A stretch of DNA of 64,000 nt, from the NCBI GenBank assembly GCA_030035585.1, contig CM057482.1, positions 13,875,001-13,939,000 on the forward strand. The letters run 5' to 3'. The position numbers were made by a program, and so were the translations under genes. This DNA comes from Dugong dugon (Eukaryota > Chordata > Mammalia > Sirenia > Dugongidae). Shown piece after piece: positions 44,336 to 55,256 of the stretch; within the stretch, counting starts at the first letter, position 1, and the number at the start of each line of letters is the position of its first letter. The notes beneath the pieces were generated by a model. That model searched no databases. It had not been told where the DNA came from and saw only the letters and a program-made list of their open reading frames with translations.

Positions 44336-45230
44336 GTCATACTGGTAGCTTGAAATTGACCATAGTCAGAGTATTTACACCATGGTAATTGGCAAACCGA
44401 CCACCTGTCTATCAGTTTGTCTGTGTCAGTTTGTGATACTGTGATGACTTGCATGGTGCTATGATGCTGCAATCTAGCCACTGGTATGGTGGACAAGTTT
44501 CAACAGAGCTTCCAGATTAAGACAAACTAGGAAGAAAGGCCTGGTTATCTACTTTAAAAAATCAGCCCATGAAAACCCTATGGTTCACAACAGAATATTG
44601 ATCAGTACAGTGCTGGAAGATGAGCCCCCTAGGTTGGAAGGCACTCCAAACACACAGTGGCTACAACAGAGGACTCAAATATACCAACAGTCGTGAAGCT
44701 GGCGCAGGATCAGGCAATGTCTCATTCTGTTATGGTCATGGTTTGGATTATGTCCCCCCAAAAATGTGTGTATCAGTTTGGCTGGGCCATGATTCCTGGT
44801 ACCGTGTGATTTTCCTGTATGTTGTAAACCTGCCTCTGTGATGTTAATGAGGGAGGATGGGTGGCAGTTGAGTTAGTAAGGCAGGACTGGATCTATGAGA
44901 CTGGATTGTGTCCTGAGGCAATCTCTTGAGATATAAAAGACAGAAGTGAGCAGTGAGACAGGGGGACCTCATACCATCAAGAAAGCAGTGCCAGGAGCAG
45001 ACCGCGTCCTTTGGACCGGGGTCCCTGCGCTGAGAAGCTCCTAGTCTGGGGGAACACTGATGAGAAGGTTGAGAGAGAGAAAGCCTTCCCCTGGAGCTGA
45101 CCCCCTGAATTTGGACTTTTAGCCTACTTGATTGTGAAGAAATAAATTCCTTTTTGTTAAAGCCATCCACTTGTGGTATTGCTGTTGTAGCAGCACTAGA
45201 GGACTAAGACAGTTATGCATAAGGTTGTCG
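44280..45230 (+). mobile_element. Non-autonomous RTE split by an LTR
   Basis: RTE 5' sequence (GTAGCTTGAAATTGACCATA, GCAAACCGACCACCTGTCTA), GAAGATGAGCCCCCTAGGTT, then the 3' junction CTCATTCTGTTAT. The LTR at 44734-45211 interrupts it, after which GTTATGCATAAGGTTGTCGG continues. Confidence 0.82.
44734..45211 (+). mobile_element. Solo LTR, MaLR-like, with exact 5-bp target duplication
   Basis: GGTCATGGTTTGGATTATGT start, TTGGCTGGGCCATGATTCCT, GATTGTGAAGAAATAAATTC, ACTAGAGGACTAAGACA end. GTTAT flanks it at 44729-44733 and 45212-45216 inside the RTE, so it is younger than the RTE. Related to 14168-14685. Confidence 0.88.
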
Positions 45231-45239
45231 GCAAATGCT

Positions 45240-45380
45240 ACAAATCAGGATCCATCCCTCTCCTCGCCAAGAGCCAGAGCTGGCTCCATGGGAAGGGACT
45301 GGATCTGTCTTCCTGCTTTACGCTTAGCATCTAGAACAGTGCCTGGCATGCAATAAGTGCACAACACAGAAGGCATTGAA
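45240..45380 (+). mobile_element. L2 3' end
   Basis: GCATCTAGAACAGTGCCTGG and CATGCAATAAGTGCACAACA. Confidence 0.7.
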
Positions 45381-45499
45381 GAAAATTGGAAAAAGAAAAA
45401 GAATGGAAGAGTTCAGGCCTCCAAGAAACTCATATACTAACGCCTCAGCAAGAGACTAGTATATGAGATACTCAGAGTCCCCACGTAGAGTGCTGAATT

Positions 45500-45640
45500 T
45501 GACTTCAGAAGCCCTGATTTCTAATTCCTGCATGGTTTCTAACTGGCTTTGCAACCTTGGACCAGTTTCTTCCTCTTTCTGGGCCTCAGTCTCCTCATCT
45601 GTAAAAGGCACACACTGGACTAGATTTCTATGTCCCTGTG
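45500..45640 (+). mobile_element. MIR
   Basis: AACTGGCTTTGCAACCTTGG, CTGGGCCTCAGTCTCCTCAT, CTGTAAAAGGCACACACTGG. Confidence 0.8.
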
Positions 45641-45644
45641 TAGG

Positions 45645-48160
45645 GCTTAAAGAAGCCCATTTATGTACACTCTTGCCGCTTTCTACACCCTCCACTCCCA
45701 GGGTCCTTGCACTACACAACTGCAGGGGGCGCTGTTTCCACTGAAGTTGATGTGAGTTACGTAGTGCACAGCCTGCACAGCTGTGTGTGGCAGCCCTGCC
45801 CACTCTGAGCCTGGCCGCTGACCATTTCAAAGAGAACCCAATTGGACAGCGAGTCCCTCCCTTTCCTGACACACTAGCCAGCTCAAAGTGCTCAGACAGT
45901 TTGGTTTTGGTTTTCCAACTCCTAAGCTTGTCTCCTGCTTGTCATGGATGGTGGATCAACAGCCTGTGCAGCCAGGGTTCACCCCAGCCCAGGGAGTGTT
46001 TGGGCAAAAGCAGAGCAAGACAAGGCACCGGACGTGAAATTTGTGGCAGGGTTTTCCCTGAGAGGAGAGGAAGTAGGGCAGTGAGGACCCGGAGAACTGC
46101 TGGGCCTGTCTGCTCCTGATCTTTGAATACAAACTAAAAAAAGGAATTGTGGGGGCACTTCCCTTCCAGGCCCACAGGGCCCGCCCTACAATGGATGCAC
46201 CCACACCCATCTAAAAGTTCTCCAGCTGCCGGGAGCTCAACATAGATCCATCAGAACAGAACCCAAGTTAGGTGGATGCCATTGGCTAGGCTTGGTGAGG
46301 ATGGAGGTCCCTGGGGAGCGGATGTTTCTATTATCTGAGTGTTACACAGAAGCCCCTTTGGTTTTCGGCATGTGTCAATTCCTCATGGTTGCAAAACTAC
46401 CTCAAATGTCTACTGCCAGTTTTAGGGCTCTTAGAGGAGCCAAGGGCCCATGACTCCATCTGCCTCTGCTAGAAAACAAAGGCCTGCCTTGTGAGGTGGT
46501 GAGCTCCCTGTCACAGGAGGTATGCAAACCAAGGGTGGCCACTTGTCTGGGATGTTTAGTCTCTGTTAAGGGCCCTCCCAGGTGGACACTTGGTGCTGAG
46601 CCTCTCTGGGGCCTATGGGATGTGGGAAGGCCGACAAGGCACAGAGTCCTCCTGTGCTGTAGATAAAGTGGTTTTAAAATAGTCCCCGTTTTCAACTTCT
46701 TTCTCACGTCACATCTGGCTTTATAATCAAAGTCTAGGTTCTGGCTCAGGAAATATTCACAGAAGCATAGATGCATAGTCCCCAAAGGGCTTTAGGAAAG
46801 AAACATGAAGGCCAAAAATTTATTTTAGAAGTGATTGAACAGGAGTCTTAAGACGGTGCATGGTTCACTTGAGTTTAGTATCAGAACCTGAACATGGGCC
46901 AGTCAAAAGCTGTGTGTCCAGGGCTTTTTCATGACCTCCTGCTTACTGAGAGAGTCTAGTTAGTGAGATGTGTAATCCACACCCAAGGCATTGGTTTCCA
47001 CATTTGTAACATTTGGGGTTGGCCCCACTGGTCCAGTTGGGCTAAGATGCAGCTGGCTTCGAGCAGCCTCTCCCAAGGAATCAATATGGAGTGGGGTAGG
47101 TAGCAAGTCTTATCAGTAAGGAACTCCTCTGTGTGAATTAGTTCATCAGCTGTTTTCCTGCCCAGCAGGTCCAGCAGAGCCAGGGTCTGGGGAAGAGGGG
47201 GGCTGGCTGGCCTGAACTGCCTGAGGCAGTGTCAAGACCCTAGGTGGGGGGTGTGCTGGAAGTGGGGCAGGATGGCCCGAGGCTACACAGAGGAGGAGGG
47301 AGTGAGAAGAAAGGAAGCTGACAGTGCTCACTATCCCAGGGGCCCAGGCAGCCTGTGGAGCATGGAGGGCTGCTTGACAACATGAGATGGAGAAGCCCAG
47401 AAGAATATGACTGTGGCTTTGGCCGTGGTCCAGGAGGGCTTCCTGGGAGAGGGCGCCTTTTTGGAGCTGCCAGAGGCTGGAGAAAGCAGCAGGCTCCTCC
47501 CTACTTTAACCTACATCCAGTGAAGACATCGCTGAGGCAGGGGATTGGGGTCTCTGTTTTTCTCACAGAGGCTGGAGAGTTATTTGCACTCGCCTCCCAG
47601 CCGAGCTCCGTTCTCTCACCGCCACCCTCCACAGCCCCCACTCCAGGTCGCCCCACGTTCACTGAAGCTTTCTCCTCCCCATGAGTCAGGTACCCTGGGC
47701 AGCCCCCTCTCCCCTGGCCCACCCCCATCAGCAACGGGGGCAAGTCCTGAGGGGCCGCTGCCAGCAAGAAAACACTGCCAGACGCTGGAAAAGACCGAGT
47801 TACCAGGAGGAGGGAAAATGCTCTCCTCGCCTTACCCTGAGGCGGGCTGAGCAGGAGGGAAAGTAGCCTGGATACCTGCCTGCTCTCCAGACCGTTCCAG
47901 TGAGTGCCAAGGGGTGGCCGGTCCTTAGGGGACCCTGACCAAACCGCTAAGGAGAGCGAGCCCATTGCGGCCAAGAAGTCATGCTGCTGATGAATAGAAT
48001 CTAGGTCTGTCTCGTTAACATCCCCCAACCAAACCCCACCTCGCTGCTGCTCGGAGGGGAGCAGGGGTGTCTGATCTTCCTGTGGGCCGCACAGTGTAAC
48101 CCAGCGTCGCCCGTGGTATGGTGGGTGAAAGAGTGTAGACAGTATAAGAGTTAATGCTAA
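45645..48160. other. Longest repeat-poor stretch of intron 1 outside the CpG island
   Basis: About 2.5 kb with only weak MIR traces (46870-47030). It contains the longest open frame of the window (302 codons, minus, 47501-48409), but that frame runs out of a SINE, shows no domain and has no splice logic, so I treat it as chance. Confidence 0.5.
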
Positions 48161-48169
48161 AACTTGACT

Positions 48170-48372
48170 GACCAGTTGCTGTTGAGTCAATTCCAATTCC
48201 TGGTGACCCATGTGTGTCAGAGTATAACTGTGCTCCATAGGGTTTTCAATGGCTGATTTTTCGGAATTAGATTGCCAAGCCTTTCTTCTGAGGGGCCTTG
48301 GGTGGACTCTAACCATCAACCTTTCATTTAGCAGCCGAGCGCGATAACCATTTGCACCATCCAGCGACTCCA
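48170..48372 (-). mobile_element. AfroSINE-type SINE, long subtype
   Basis: GTTGCTGTTGAGTCAATTCC to TTTGCACCATCCAGCGACTC. Confidence 0.92.
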
Positions 48373-48411
48373 AAACTTTATTTAATGGATATTTAAAAAC
48401 TACAAGCAAGA

Positions 48412-48609
48412 AACCAAACCTGTTGTTGTCGAGTATGACTCATAGCGACCCTATAGGACAGGGAAGAACTGTCCCAAAGGGTTCCAAGGCTGTAAATCTT
48501 TACGGAAGCAGACTGCCACATCTTTCTCCCACAGAGTGGTTGGTGGGTTCGAACTACCAACCTTTTGGTTAGTAGGTGGGTGCTTAACCACTGTGCCACT
48601 AGGACTCCT
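48412..48609 (-). mobile_element. AfroSINE-type SINE, long subtype
   Basis: AAACCAAACCTGTTGTTGTC to CTGTGCCACTAGGACTCCT. Confidence 0.92.
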
Positions 48610-48679
48610 TCTAAGTACTGCTTAGGATGAAGTTAAGTAGAAAGACTGAGTTGATTTAAAGTCAATTTAAAGCAAATTA

Positions 48680-48886
48680 GGAGTTCCTGAATGGTGGGAA
48701 TGGTAAAGTGCTCAGCTGCTAACTGAAAGGTTGGAAGTCAGAGTCACTCAGAGGTGCCTCTGAAGAAAGCCCTGGCTATCTGCTTCCAAAAAATCAGTCA
48801 TTGAAAACCCTGTGGACCACAGTTCTACTCTGACACACATGGGGTCGCCATGAGTTGGAGTCGACTCCACAGCAAGTGGTAACTGG
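48680..48886 (+). mobile_element. AfroSINE-type SINE, long subtype, with 13-base target duplication
   Basis: GGAGTTCCTGAATGGTGGGA head, GAGTTGGAGTCGACTCCACA end. TTAAAGCAAATTA is repeated exactly at 48667-48679 and 48887-48899. Confidence 0.96.
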
Positions 48887-48959
48887 TTAAAGCAAATTAT
48901 TGAGTGAACGTAGTCAAGCTCTTACACAGATACATCCAAAGGCATGCGGGAGGTGAATG

Positions 48960-49420
48960 AAAAGCAGGAAAGAAGGCAGGCTTTCAAGCCTGACAAACCT
49001 GGACTTGGATTCTGCCTCTCTTATTTAGCAGAAGCTGTGTAACCTCAGAAACCCTGGTGGTGTAGTGGTTAAGAGTTTGGCTGCTAACCAAAAGGTTGGC
49101 AGTTTGAATCCACCAGGTGCTCCTTGGAAACCCTATGGAGCAGATCTACTCTGTCCCATAGGGTTGCTATGAGTTGGAATTGACTTGAGGGCAATGAGTT
49201 TTTTTGGTTTGGTGTGACCTTGGGCAAGTCACTTAACCTCTCAGAATTGTAGTCTATGGAGCCAGACTGGTTGGACTGTGGCTTTATCACCTGGCTGATC
49301 CGGGCAAGTGATTTAACCTCTGTGTGCTTCAGTTTCCTCATCTCCAAAGTGGGGGAAACGCAGCACCCCTTCCCCAGGATTACTGAAAGGAGAAAACGAG
49401 TGCCCAGAACAAAGCCTGGT
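48960..49420 (+). mobile_element. MIR (two copies) with a SINE inserted
   Basis: TGACAAACCTGGACTTGGAT to GCTGTGTAACCTC on the left, GTGTGACCTTGGGCAAGTCA on the right of the SINE. A second MIR phrase, CAGTTTCCTCATCTCCAAAG, follows. Confidence 0.75.
49046..49213 (+). mobile_element. AfroSINE-type SINE inside MIR
   Basis: AGAAACCCTGGTGGTGTAGT head, GAGTTGGAATTGACTTGAGG end and a TTTTTTTGGTTTG tail. Confidence 0.94.
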
Positions 49421-49449
49421 TCATGGGAGCCCTCAATGAACGCTAGCTA

Positions 49450-49650
49450 GTGCTAATATTGTTATTAGTACTTATTGAGCCCCTCCTACCTGCCGGATGT
49501 TTTGTTTGGTATTGGGTATTATTTCTAATTCTTCATACCAACCCTACAAGGTAGGTATTATAGTTTCCTTTATACATTCCAAAGTGGGGGGAATGATTTG
49601 CTCAAGGTCACACCCTTAATAAGTATCAGGGCCATTATTCAAACCCCATG
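49450..49650 (-). mobile_element. MIR
   Basis: GTACTTATTGAGCCCCTCCT, CCAACCCTACAAGGTAGGTA, GCTCAAGGTCACACCCTTAA. Confidence 0.8.
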
Positions 49651-49659
49651 TCAGTGGAA

Positions 49660-50320
49660 CATGCCCTTAATATGGATCCAGAGGAGCACAGACTCAGTCT
49701 CTCCATCTGTACAATGGATTCCCTGTCATCTTCCAAGGCATCAGGACAAATTCTGGTGCCACCAGGGATTGGACTGTAACCTGGGGTGTACTGTTCAGTT
49801 CTCACCATCTTCTCTGGGCACTCCTAAATGACATGGCCACATTCTGCGGATTATGTCTGAATCGCTACTGTTCTGTGGGGAATGTGGCGTTTTAAACTTT
49901 TGCTCTACCACTTTGATTCCTGGGAAGTCCTACTATAAACCTAGGTTTTCACTGCATAAAACAAAGCCTTTCCGTGTCTCCAGGTGTCTTCTCTGAGTCA
50001 CAGTAAACAATGCTGAACAGCATGGGGCCAGGTGGGCTGGCCTGGGCTGCCTGCTGTGAACAGAATTGTCTGTTTTTAAAGCCTTCCTCCCTTCAAGATA
50101 TCCTCCTCCCTCTCAGCCACCCTCTTTGCCCTGCGCACATACAACTGACCTTCAGCAGCCACTGGCCTGTTCTTGTCTAGAAAGAAAGCCTTTAAAATGA
50201 TCACGAAGTGTCAGTTCAGAACGTGTGCCCGCCCAGGGTATTGGTGGTGATTGGCGAGAGGGCAATGCTTAACTCAAAGACTTAAATGGGATTTCAGGCG
50301 TCTGTTGCAAGCTGGTGGAG
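49660..50320. other. Unassigned sequence
   Basis: No recognised repeat or exon. Confidence 0.35.
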
Positions 50321-50329
50321 AGATTTTCA

Positions 50330-50500
50330 CTGATTAATTAATTCATTCTCCAGATGCCTACATGCCTACATGCCTACTCTAGCCAGGCATTCTTCTGGCC
50401 ACTCTGATACATAAGTAAACACAGTAGATAAAAGTGCTTGTTCTCATGAAGATTACATTCTGTTGGGGGAGTTAGAGAATACACAAGGCGGAAAAAGTAA
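50330..50500 (-). mobile_element. L2 fragment
   Basis: TAGCCAGGCATTCTTCTGGC, TTGTTCTCATGAAGATTACA, TTCTGTTGGGGGAGTTAGAG. The L2 resumes near 50985 beyond later insertions. Confidence 0.65.
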
Positions 50501-50507
50501 GTAATAA

Positions 50508-50607
50508 TGTTGTTGTTGCTAGTTGCCGGTTGCCATGAGTTACCTCCAACTCATGGCAACTTTACGTATAATAGAACGAAACGTTGCCTGGCCCTGTACT
50601 ATAATGT
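50508..50607 (-). mobile_element. RTE 3' end with perfect 13-bp hairpin
   Basis: Antisense RTE tail: GTTGTTGTTGCTAGTTGCCG, then GTTGCCATGAGTT-ACCTCC-AACTCATGGCAAC (50529-50560), then the complement of CAGGCAACGTTTCGTTCTAT. Confidence 0.8.
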
Positions 50608-50612
50608 TAAAA

Positions 50613-50808
50613 AACCAGGGGCTGTTGGGTCAGTTCTGATTTATGATGACCCCACGTGTGTCAGAGTAGAACTGCACTCCGTAGGGTTTTCAGTGGCTGA
50701 TTTTTTGGAAGTAGATTGCCAGGCCTTTCTTCTGAGCTACCTCTGGGTGGATTTGAACTTCCAACCTTTTGGTTAGCAGCCAAGTGCGTTAAACTGTTTA
50801 CACTACCC
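50613..50808 (-). mobile_element. AfroSINE-type SINE, long subtype
   Basis: ACCAGGGGCTGTTGGGTCAG to ACTGTTTACACTACCCG. Confidence 0.9.
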
Positions 50809-50816
50809 GTAATGCT

Positions 50817-50979
50817 AACCCAATGCTGTCAAGTTGAACTGCTCCATAGGATTTCCAAGGCTGTAATCTTTATAGAAGCTGGACACCACATCTCTCTCCC
50901 AAAGAGTGGCTGGTGGGTTTGAACCACTGACCTTCCAGTTAGCAGCTGAGCACTTAACCACTCTGTTGCGAGGGCTCCT
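50817..50979 (-). mobile_element. AfroSINE-type SINE, internally deleted
   Basis: AACCCAATGCTGTCAAGTTG, GTAATCTTTATAGAAGCTGG, CCACTCTGTTGCGAGGGCTC. Confidence 0.88.
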
Positions 50980-50984
50980 TGCCA

Positions 50985-52150
50985 TAATGCTGGATAAGGT
51001 TAAATGCCTGGTAGAGACTAAAGCAGGGAAGGGTCACAGGGAGAGTGCCGATGTGTGTGGGTGCCTGCAGGAGGAGACTTCGGTTTTGGTCAGAAGTACC
51101 AGGGAAGCCTCATGAGAGTGTGCTGTTTGAGTACAGACTGGGAGGAAGTGAGAGAGGTGTTCTGGGGAAGTGTATTCCAGGCAGAGGGAACAGCAAGTGC
51201 AAAGGCCTGAGGTGCCTGGTATTCTGACCCAGTGGCATCACTAGGGAGTGCGGGGGGTGCAGACCACATCAGGTGACACTGTCAGAGGGGGTGACACCAA
51301 AATGACTGTCTATAAAATTTTTGTGCTGTGTTTCAGCATAAATTTATTATTTTTTTATAAAAATATCTCTATAGTTAGTCCTAACAAAAAACTTTTTGTA
51401 AGCCCAGTTGACATGTATTAATATACCTACAAGACTAAAACTTTATGCTAATTTACTTTTTGAACCTTGTAATGTGCTCTGGTCAGAGCTGTCATTATTA
51501 CCCAGTTACAGTGATGCTTTGAAGCACATGGTTTCATCTGCACATGCTACAAGGATCCGCTGTTATCTCCTTGCTGCTGGTGTTTTTACAGTTGCTGATT
51601 TTGTTAAATTTTCTGGTGTTTCAGCTACACTATTGTGGTAATTAGCATGGGGGGTGATGACACCATGACTTACTGCATTGGGTGGCACCAACTTTAGTGA
51701 TGCCACTGAGAACACCCCAAGGCCGTGCGGGTGAGCAAAGACAGCCAGGGAGGGGAGATAAGGGGGTCAGAAAGGCAGTGGGAGACAGATCACTCAGGCC
51801 TGTTACTCATAGTAAGAAGGGGAGCCTGTAAGGGTTTGGAGCAGAGGTGATATGACATGATCTGACCTACATTTTAACAGGATCCTTCTGCTGCTGGTAG
51901 AAGGGACTGAGGGGCAAAGGCAGGTGCAGGGAGACCAGCTGGCCTGCTGTTGCTCAAACTATGGGAGTCTTTCTGGGCCCTTGCTGAAGCCCCAGCCCCT
52001 TGCCTGCCTCCTGGTCCTCGCTCTCCCCACTGGGCAGAGGTGGGAAGACCGAAGGAAGACCAGAGCTTTCACTGGAAGGATGATACGGGACCAGTGGGAC
52101 TTAGAGGCTAAGGGGAGAGGGAGGAAGGGGCCTGGGTTTAAGATGTGCTA
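50985..52150 (-). mobile_element. L2, interrupted by a candidate DNA transposon
   Basis: GTGTATTCCAGGCAGAGGGA, ACAGCAAGTGCAAAGGCCTG on the left. After 51708: TTTGGAGCAGAGGTGATATG, CATGATCTGACCTACATTTT and AACAGGATCCTTCTGCTGCT are antisense L2 coding sequence. Confidence 0.75.
51230..51708. mobile_element. Candidate hAT-like non-autonomous DNA transposon
   Basis: The ends are a perfect 14-base inverted pair: CAGTGGCATCACTA (51230-51243) and TAGTGATGCCACTG (51695-51708). The interior is AT-rich and unrelated to the L2 on both sides. CAGTGGC-type ends are typical of hAT elements. Weaker subterminal similarity (GGGTGACACC against GGTGTCATCACCCC) is present. No clear 8-base target duplication remains. 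It has no transposase frame. Confidence 0.65.
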
Positions 52151-52685
52151 GCATGCAGGTAGACCCACACTGAAAGAGTGGGGACCATCTCGTTGACAGT
52201 TTCGACAAGCTCAGGACACTCACAGGGCCTCTTGCGGGCCTGCCAGCGTCTCTGCTCCTGGCTGGCCTCACCACCAGCAGCAAGCACATTCCACAGCTGA
52301 TGTTGGGCTTGCGGTCTGGCCCAGCCTGGGCCTCTCCTTGGCTTCTTCTGCTCTGAAAGGCCTTTAAACTTGGAATCTGGGTTCTCTTTACATTGGTGTC
52401 ATGAATCACTGCTTGTGGGCCTGGAAAGAGGATGGAAGACTGGAGGCCCCATCCCACAGGAGTTCCCTCTCACATCGGCCACTGAGGCACAGTTATGTGA
52501 CAGGCCCCCCAGTCAAACCCTCCAGGGCAGACTCACTCCCAAGCTCCAAGCCAACATTCTAACTGCCTGAGGGACACCTCCACCTGCCCCACCAGCACCA
52601 CAAAGTTGACAAGTTCAGAACTGACTCAGCTTCCCCCTCCTCAAGCCTCATCCCCACACACTCTCTCCTCAAGCTGGTGGCACCT
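52151..52685. other. Unassigned sequence
   Basis: No recognised family or exon. Confidence 0.35.
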
Positions 52686-52689
52686 CCTG

Positions 52690-53072
52690 TTGTGGATTGA
52701 ATTGTGTCCCCCCAAAATATGTGTTGAAATCCTAACCACTGTACGTGTAAAGCAGCCCTGGTGGCACAGTGGTTGACAGTTTGGCTGCTAACCAAAAGGT
52801 CAGTAGTTCGAGTCCACCAGGCTTTCCTTGGAAGCCCTATGGGGCAATTCTACTCTGTCCTATAGGGTCACTATGAGTCGGAATCAACTTGATGGCAATG
52901 TGTTTGGTTTTGGTTTTGACTGGAAGCTGAAATAGCCAAGGAAGGGCCTCCCCCTAGAAATACGCCCTGAATTCGATCTTCTAGCCTCCTGAACTATGAG
53001 AAAATACATTTCTGTCCTTTAAAGCCACCCACTTGTGGTACCTTTTGTTCAGTGGCACTAGGTAACTAAGAC
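52690..53072 (+). mobile_element. MaLR-like LTR, internally deleted, with a SINE inside
   Basis: TGTGGATTGAATTGTGTCCC start, CTTCTAGCCTCCTGAACTAT, GCACTAGGTAACTAAGACA end; the SINE at 52752-52918 splits it. Confidence 0.8.
52752..52918 (+). mobile_element. AfroSINE-type SINE inside the LTR
   Basis: AGCAGCCCTGGTGGCACAGT head, GTCGGAATCAACTTGATGGC end, GGTTTTGGTTTTG tail. Confidence 0.95.
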
Positions 53073-53074
53073 AC

Positions 53075-53640
53075 TGCCCTTTGTTGTCTCCTTTCCCTCT
53101 ATGCTGACCAGGCCTGTGGGATTCTATCCCTCAGAGGGTTGCTCCTCCTCTGCCACCTCACTGCCTCTACTCCAGGCTCCATCACTGCAGTAACTGTCTT
53201 ACTGTTCCACCTGCTCCCTGTCATTGTCCTGCCCCATCCAATCCCACTCCTGTCTTCCCTCACCAGGGGCCTTCTCAAAACACAGATGAGAACATGCCGC
53301 TAAAAACAAAAACGACCATAGGCCACGACTCTCCCTCAGAAACCTTCGATGGCTCTCCATCTGCCAAATCCACATGCCTTAGTTGGCATTCAGGTCCTCT
53401 CTCATTGGCCTCAGCTCCCCATAGCACATACTCCAGCATCCTGCAGGCCAAGCGACAGGCCGTTGGCCCAGATATACCCTCTACCCACTCCCTCTTGCTG
53501 CCAGATGTGATCTTTCTTGCATTTACGATCTCTCTCCCATCTCTCAAACCCCATAGTCCTTTCTCTGTAGCTCTTATCGCCCCTGCTACTTCCTCCATTG
53601 TATTGTAGTTATTTATCCAAAGATTTCCCTGTCCTATTCC
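53075..53640 (+). mobile_element. L2
   Basis: CACCTCACTGCCTCTACTCC, CTCAGAAACCTTCGATGGCT and GGTCCTCTCTCATTGGCCTC read as sense L2 coding sequence. Confidence 0.65.
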
Positions 53641-53659
53641 ACCAAAAGTTCCTTTTTTT

Positions 53660-54975
53660 AAAGTTCTATTTTCTTTGTTGTTGTTGAAAATATATACAGC
53701 TAAACATACACCAATTCAACAACTTCTACATGTACAGTTCTGTGGCATTGACTACATTCTTTGAACTGTGCAACCATTCTCACACTCCTTTTCCGAATTA
53801 TTCCTCCCCAGTTAAAATAAATTCAATGCCCCCTAAACTTCTTATCTAACCTTTAGAGTTGGCAGTTGTCAATTTGATCCCCTATAGATAGTTCTTTAAA
53901 TGAGCACAATGCTCAAGGCAGACATTCTTTTTTTGCTTTTTTTAAATTTTTTTTTTATTTTTCCCATACAAAAATTTGTACATACATTGTTAAGTGACCC
54001 TAATTGCTCTCCCCATACTGTGACAGCACACTCCTTCTTTCCACCCCTGATTCCCCATGTCCGTTCAACCAGCTCCTAATCCTCTCGGCCTTCCCTTCTT
54101 ACCTCCGGACAGAAGCTGCCCATTTAGTCTCTTGTATCTACTTGAGCTAAGAGGCACACTCCTCATGAGTATCACTTTATGTCCCACAGTCCAGTCCAAT
54201 CCCTGTCTGAAGAGTTGGCCTCAGAAACTGTTTTAGTTCTGGGCTGATAGAGAATCCAGGGGCCATGCTTTCCGGGGTTCCTCCAGTCTCAGTCAGACCA
54301 TTAAGTCTGATCTTCTTACTAGAATTTGAGTTCTGCATCCCACCTTTCTCTTGCTCCATAAGGGACTCTCTGTTGTGTTCCCTGTCAGGGAGGTCATTGG
54401 TGGTAGCCAGGCACCATCTAGTTCTTCTGGTCTCAGGCTGATGAAGTCTCTGGTTTATGTGGCCCTTTCTGTCTCTTGGGCTAATACTTTCCTTGTGTCT
54501 TTGGTGTTCTTCATTCTCCTTTACTCCAGGTGGTTGGGACCAATTGATGCATCTTAGATGGCCGCTTGTAAGCTTTTAAGACCTCAGTTGCCACTCACCA
54601 AAGTAGGATGCAGAACATTTTCTTAATAAGCTTTGTTACGCCAATTGACGTAGATGTCCCCTGAAACCATGGTCCCCAGACCCCTACCACTGCTACTCTG
54701 TCCCTCAAAGTGTTTGATTGTATTCAGGAAACTTCTTAGCTTTGGTTTAGTCCAGTTGTGCTGACTTCCCCTGTAGTGTGTGCTGTCCTTCCCTTCCCCT
54801 AAAATAATTCTTATCTACTATCTAGTTAGTAAATAACCCTCCCCTTCCCTCCCCACCCTCATAACCATCAGAGAATGTTTTCTTCTGTGTTTAAACCTTT
54901 TCTTGAGGTCTCATATCAAGGCAGACATTCTTTACTAATTAAGCTAACCTATTGTTTGAAAGCAAAAGTTCCTTG
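53660..54975 (-). mobile_element. Lineage LINE-like repeat hosting a younger insertion
   Basis: GAAAATATATACAGCTAAAC through AGAGCACAATGCTCAAGG-like sequence continues past the insertion as ACTAATTAAGCTAACCTATT. I remember this block as common in elephant sequence and probably L1-related, but cannot name it. The orientation is a guess. Confidence 0.5.
53931..54915 (-). mobile_element. 5'-truncated LINE 3' end, 985 bp, with perfect 18-bp target duplication
   Basis: A poly-T start on the plus strand marks the A tail of a minus-strand insertion. TCAAGGCAGACATTCTTT is repeated exactly at 53913-53930 and 54916-54933. Its terminal half matches 33766-34243 at about 95% by eye, including a 60-codon frame (54177-54359). 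The age looks recent. Confidence 0.93.
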
Positions 54976-55104
54976 ACGGACAGGACTTACATCTTCTCAT
55001 CTTTTGTTCCTCAAAGCACCTAGCACAGGGCCTGGTTCATGTAGTCTATTGTGTTAGGACCTCCTGGGGTGCGTGTGCAAGGAAACTGAAGACATCTATC
55101 TTGT

Positions 55105-55249
55105 CCTTGGAAGAAAGGCCTGGAGATCTACTTCCAAAAATTCAGCCATTGAAAACACTACAGAGCACAGTCTTACTCTGACACACACGGGGTAGCCTTG
55201 AGTCAGAATTGGGTCAATGGCCACTGGTTTGGTTTTTTTTTTTTTTTAA
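55105..55249 (+). mobile_element. AfroSINE-type SINE, 5' truncated
   Basis: GGAAGAAAGGCCTGGAGATC, CAGCCATTGAAAACACTACA, then a run of 15 or more T. Confidence 0.85.
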
Positions 55250-55256
55250 ACCTGCC

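Noticed and set aside
46975-47030. GGCATTGGTTTCC with GGCCCCACTGG resembling antisense ITGA11 exon 3
   Set aside because: It is upstream of exon 2 in transcription order, the bases between do not fit and no splice sites flank it; it is a MIR-like stretch.
47501-48409. 302-codon open frame on the minus strand
   Set aside because: It begins in SINE-derived sequence, has no recognisable domain and low-complexity Ser/Leu/Pro/Gly composition. It lies in a GC-moderate intron where chance frames of this size occur occasionally.
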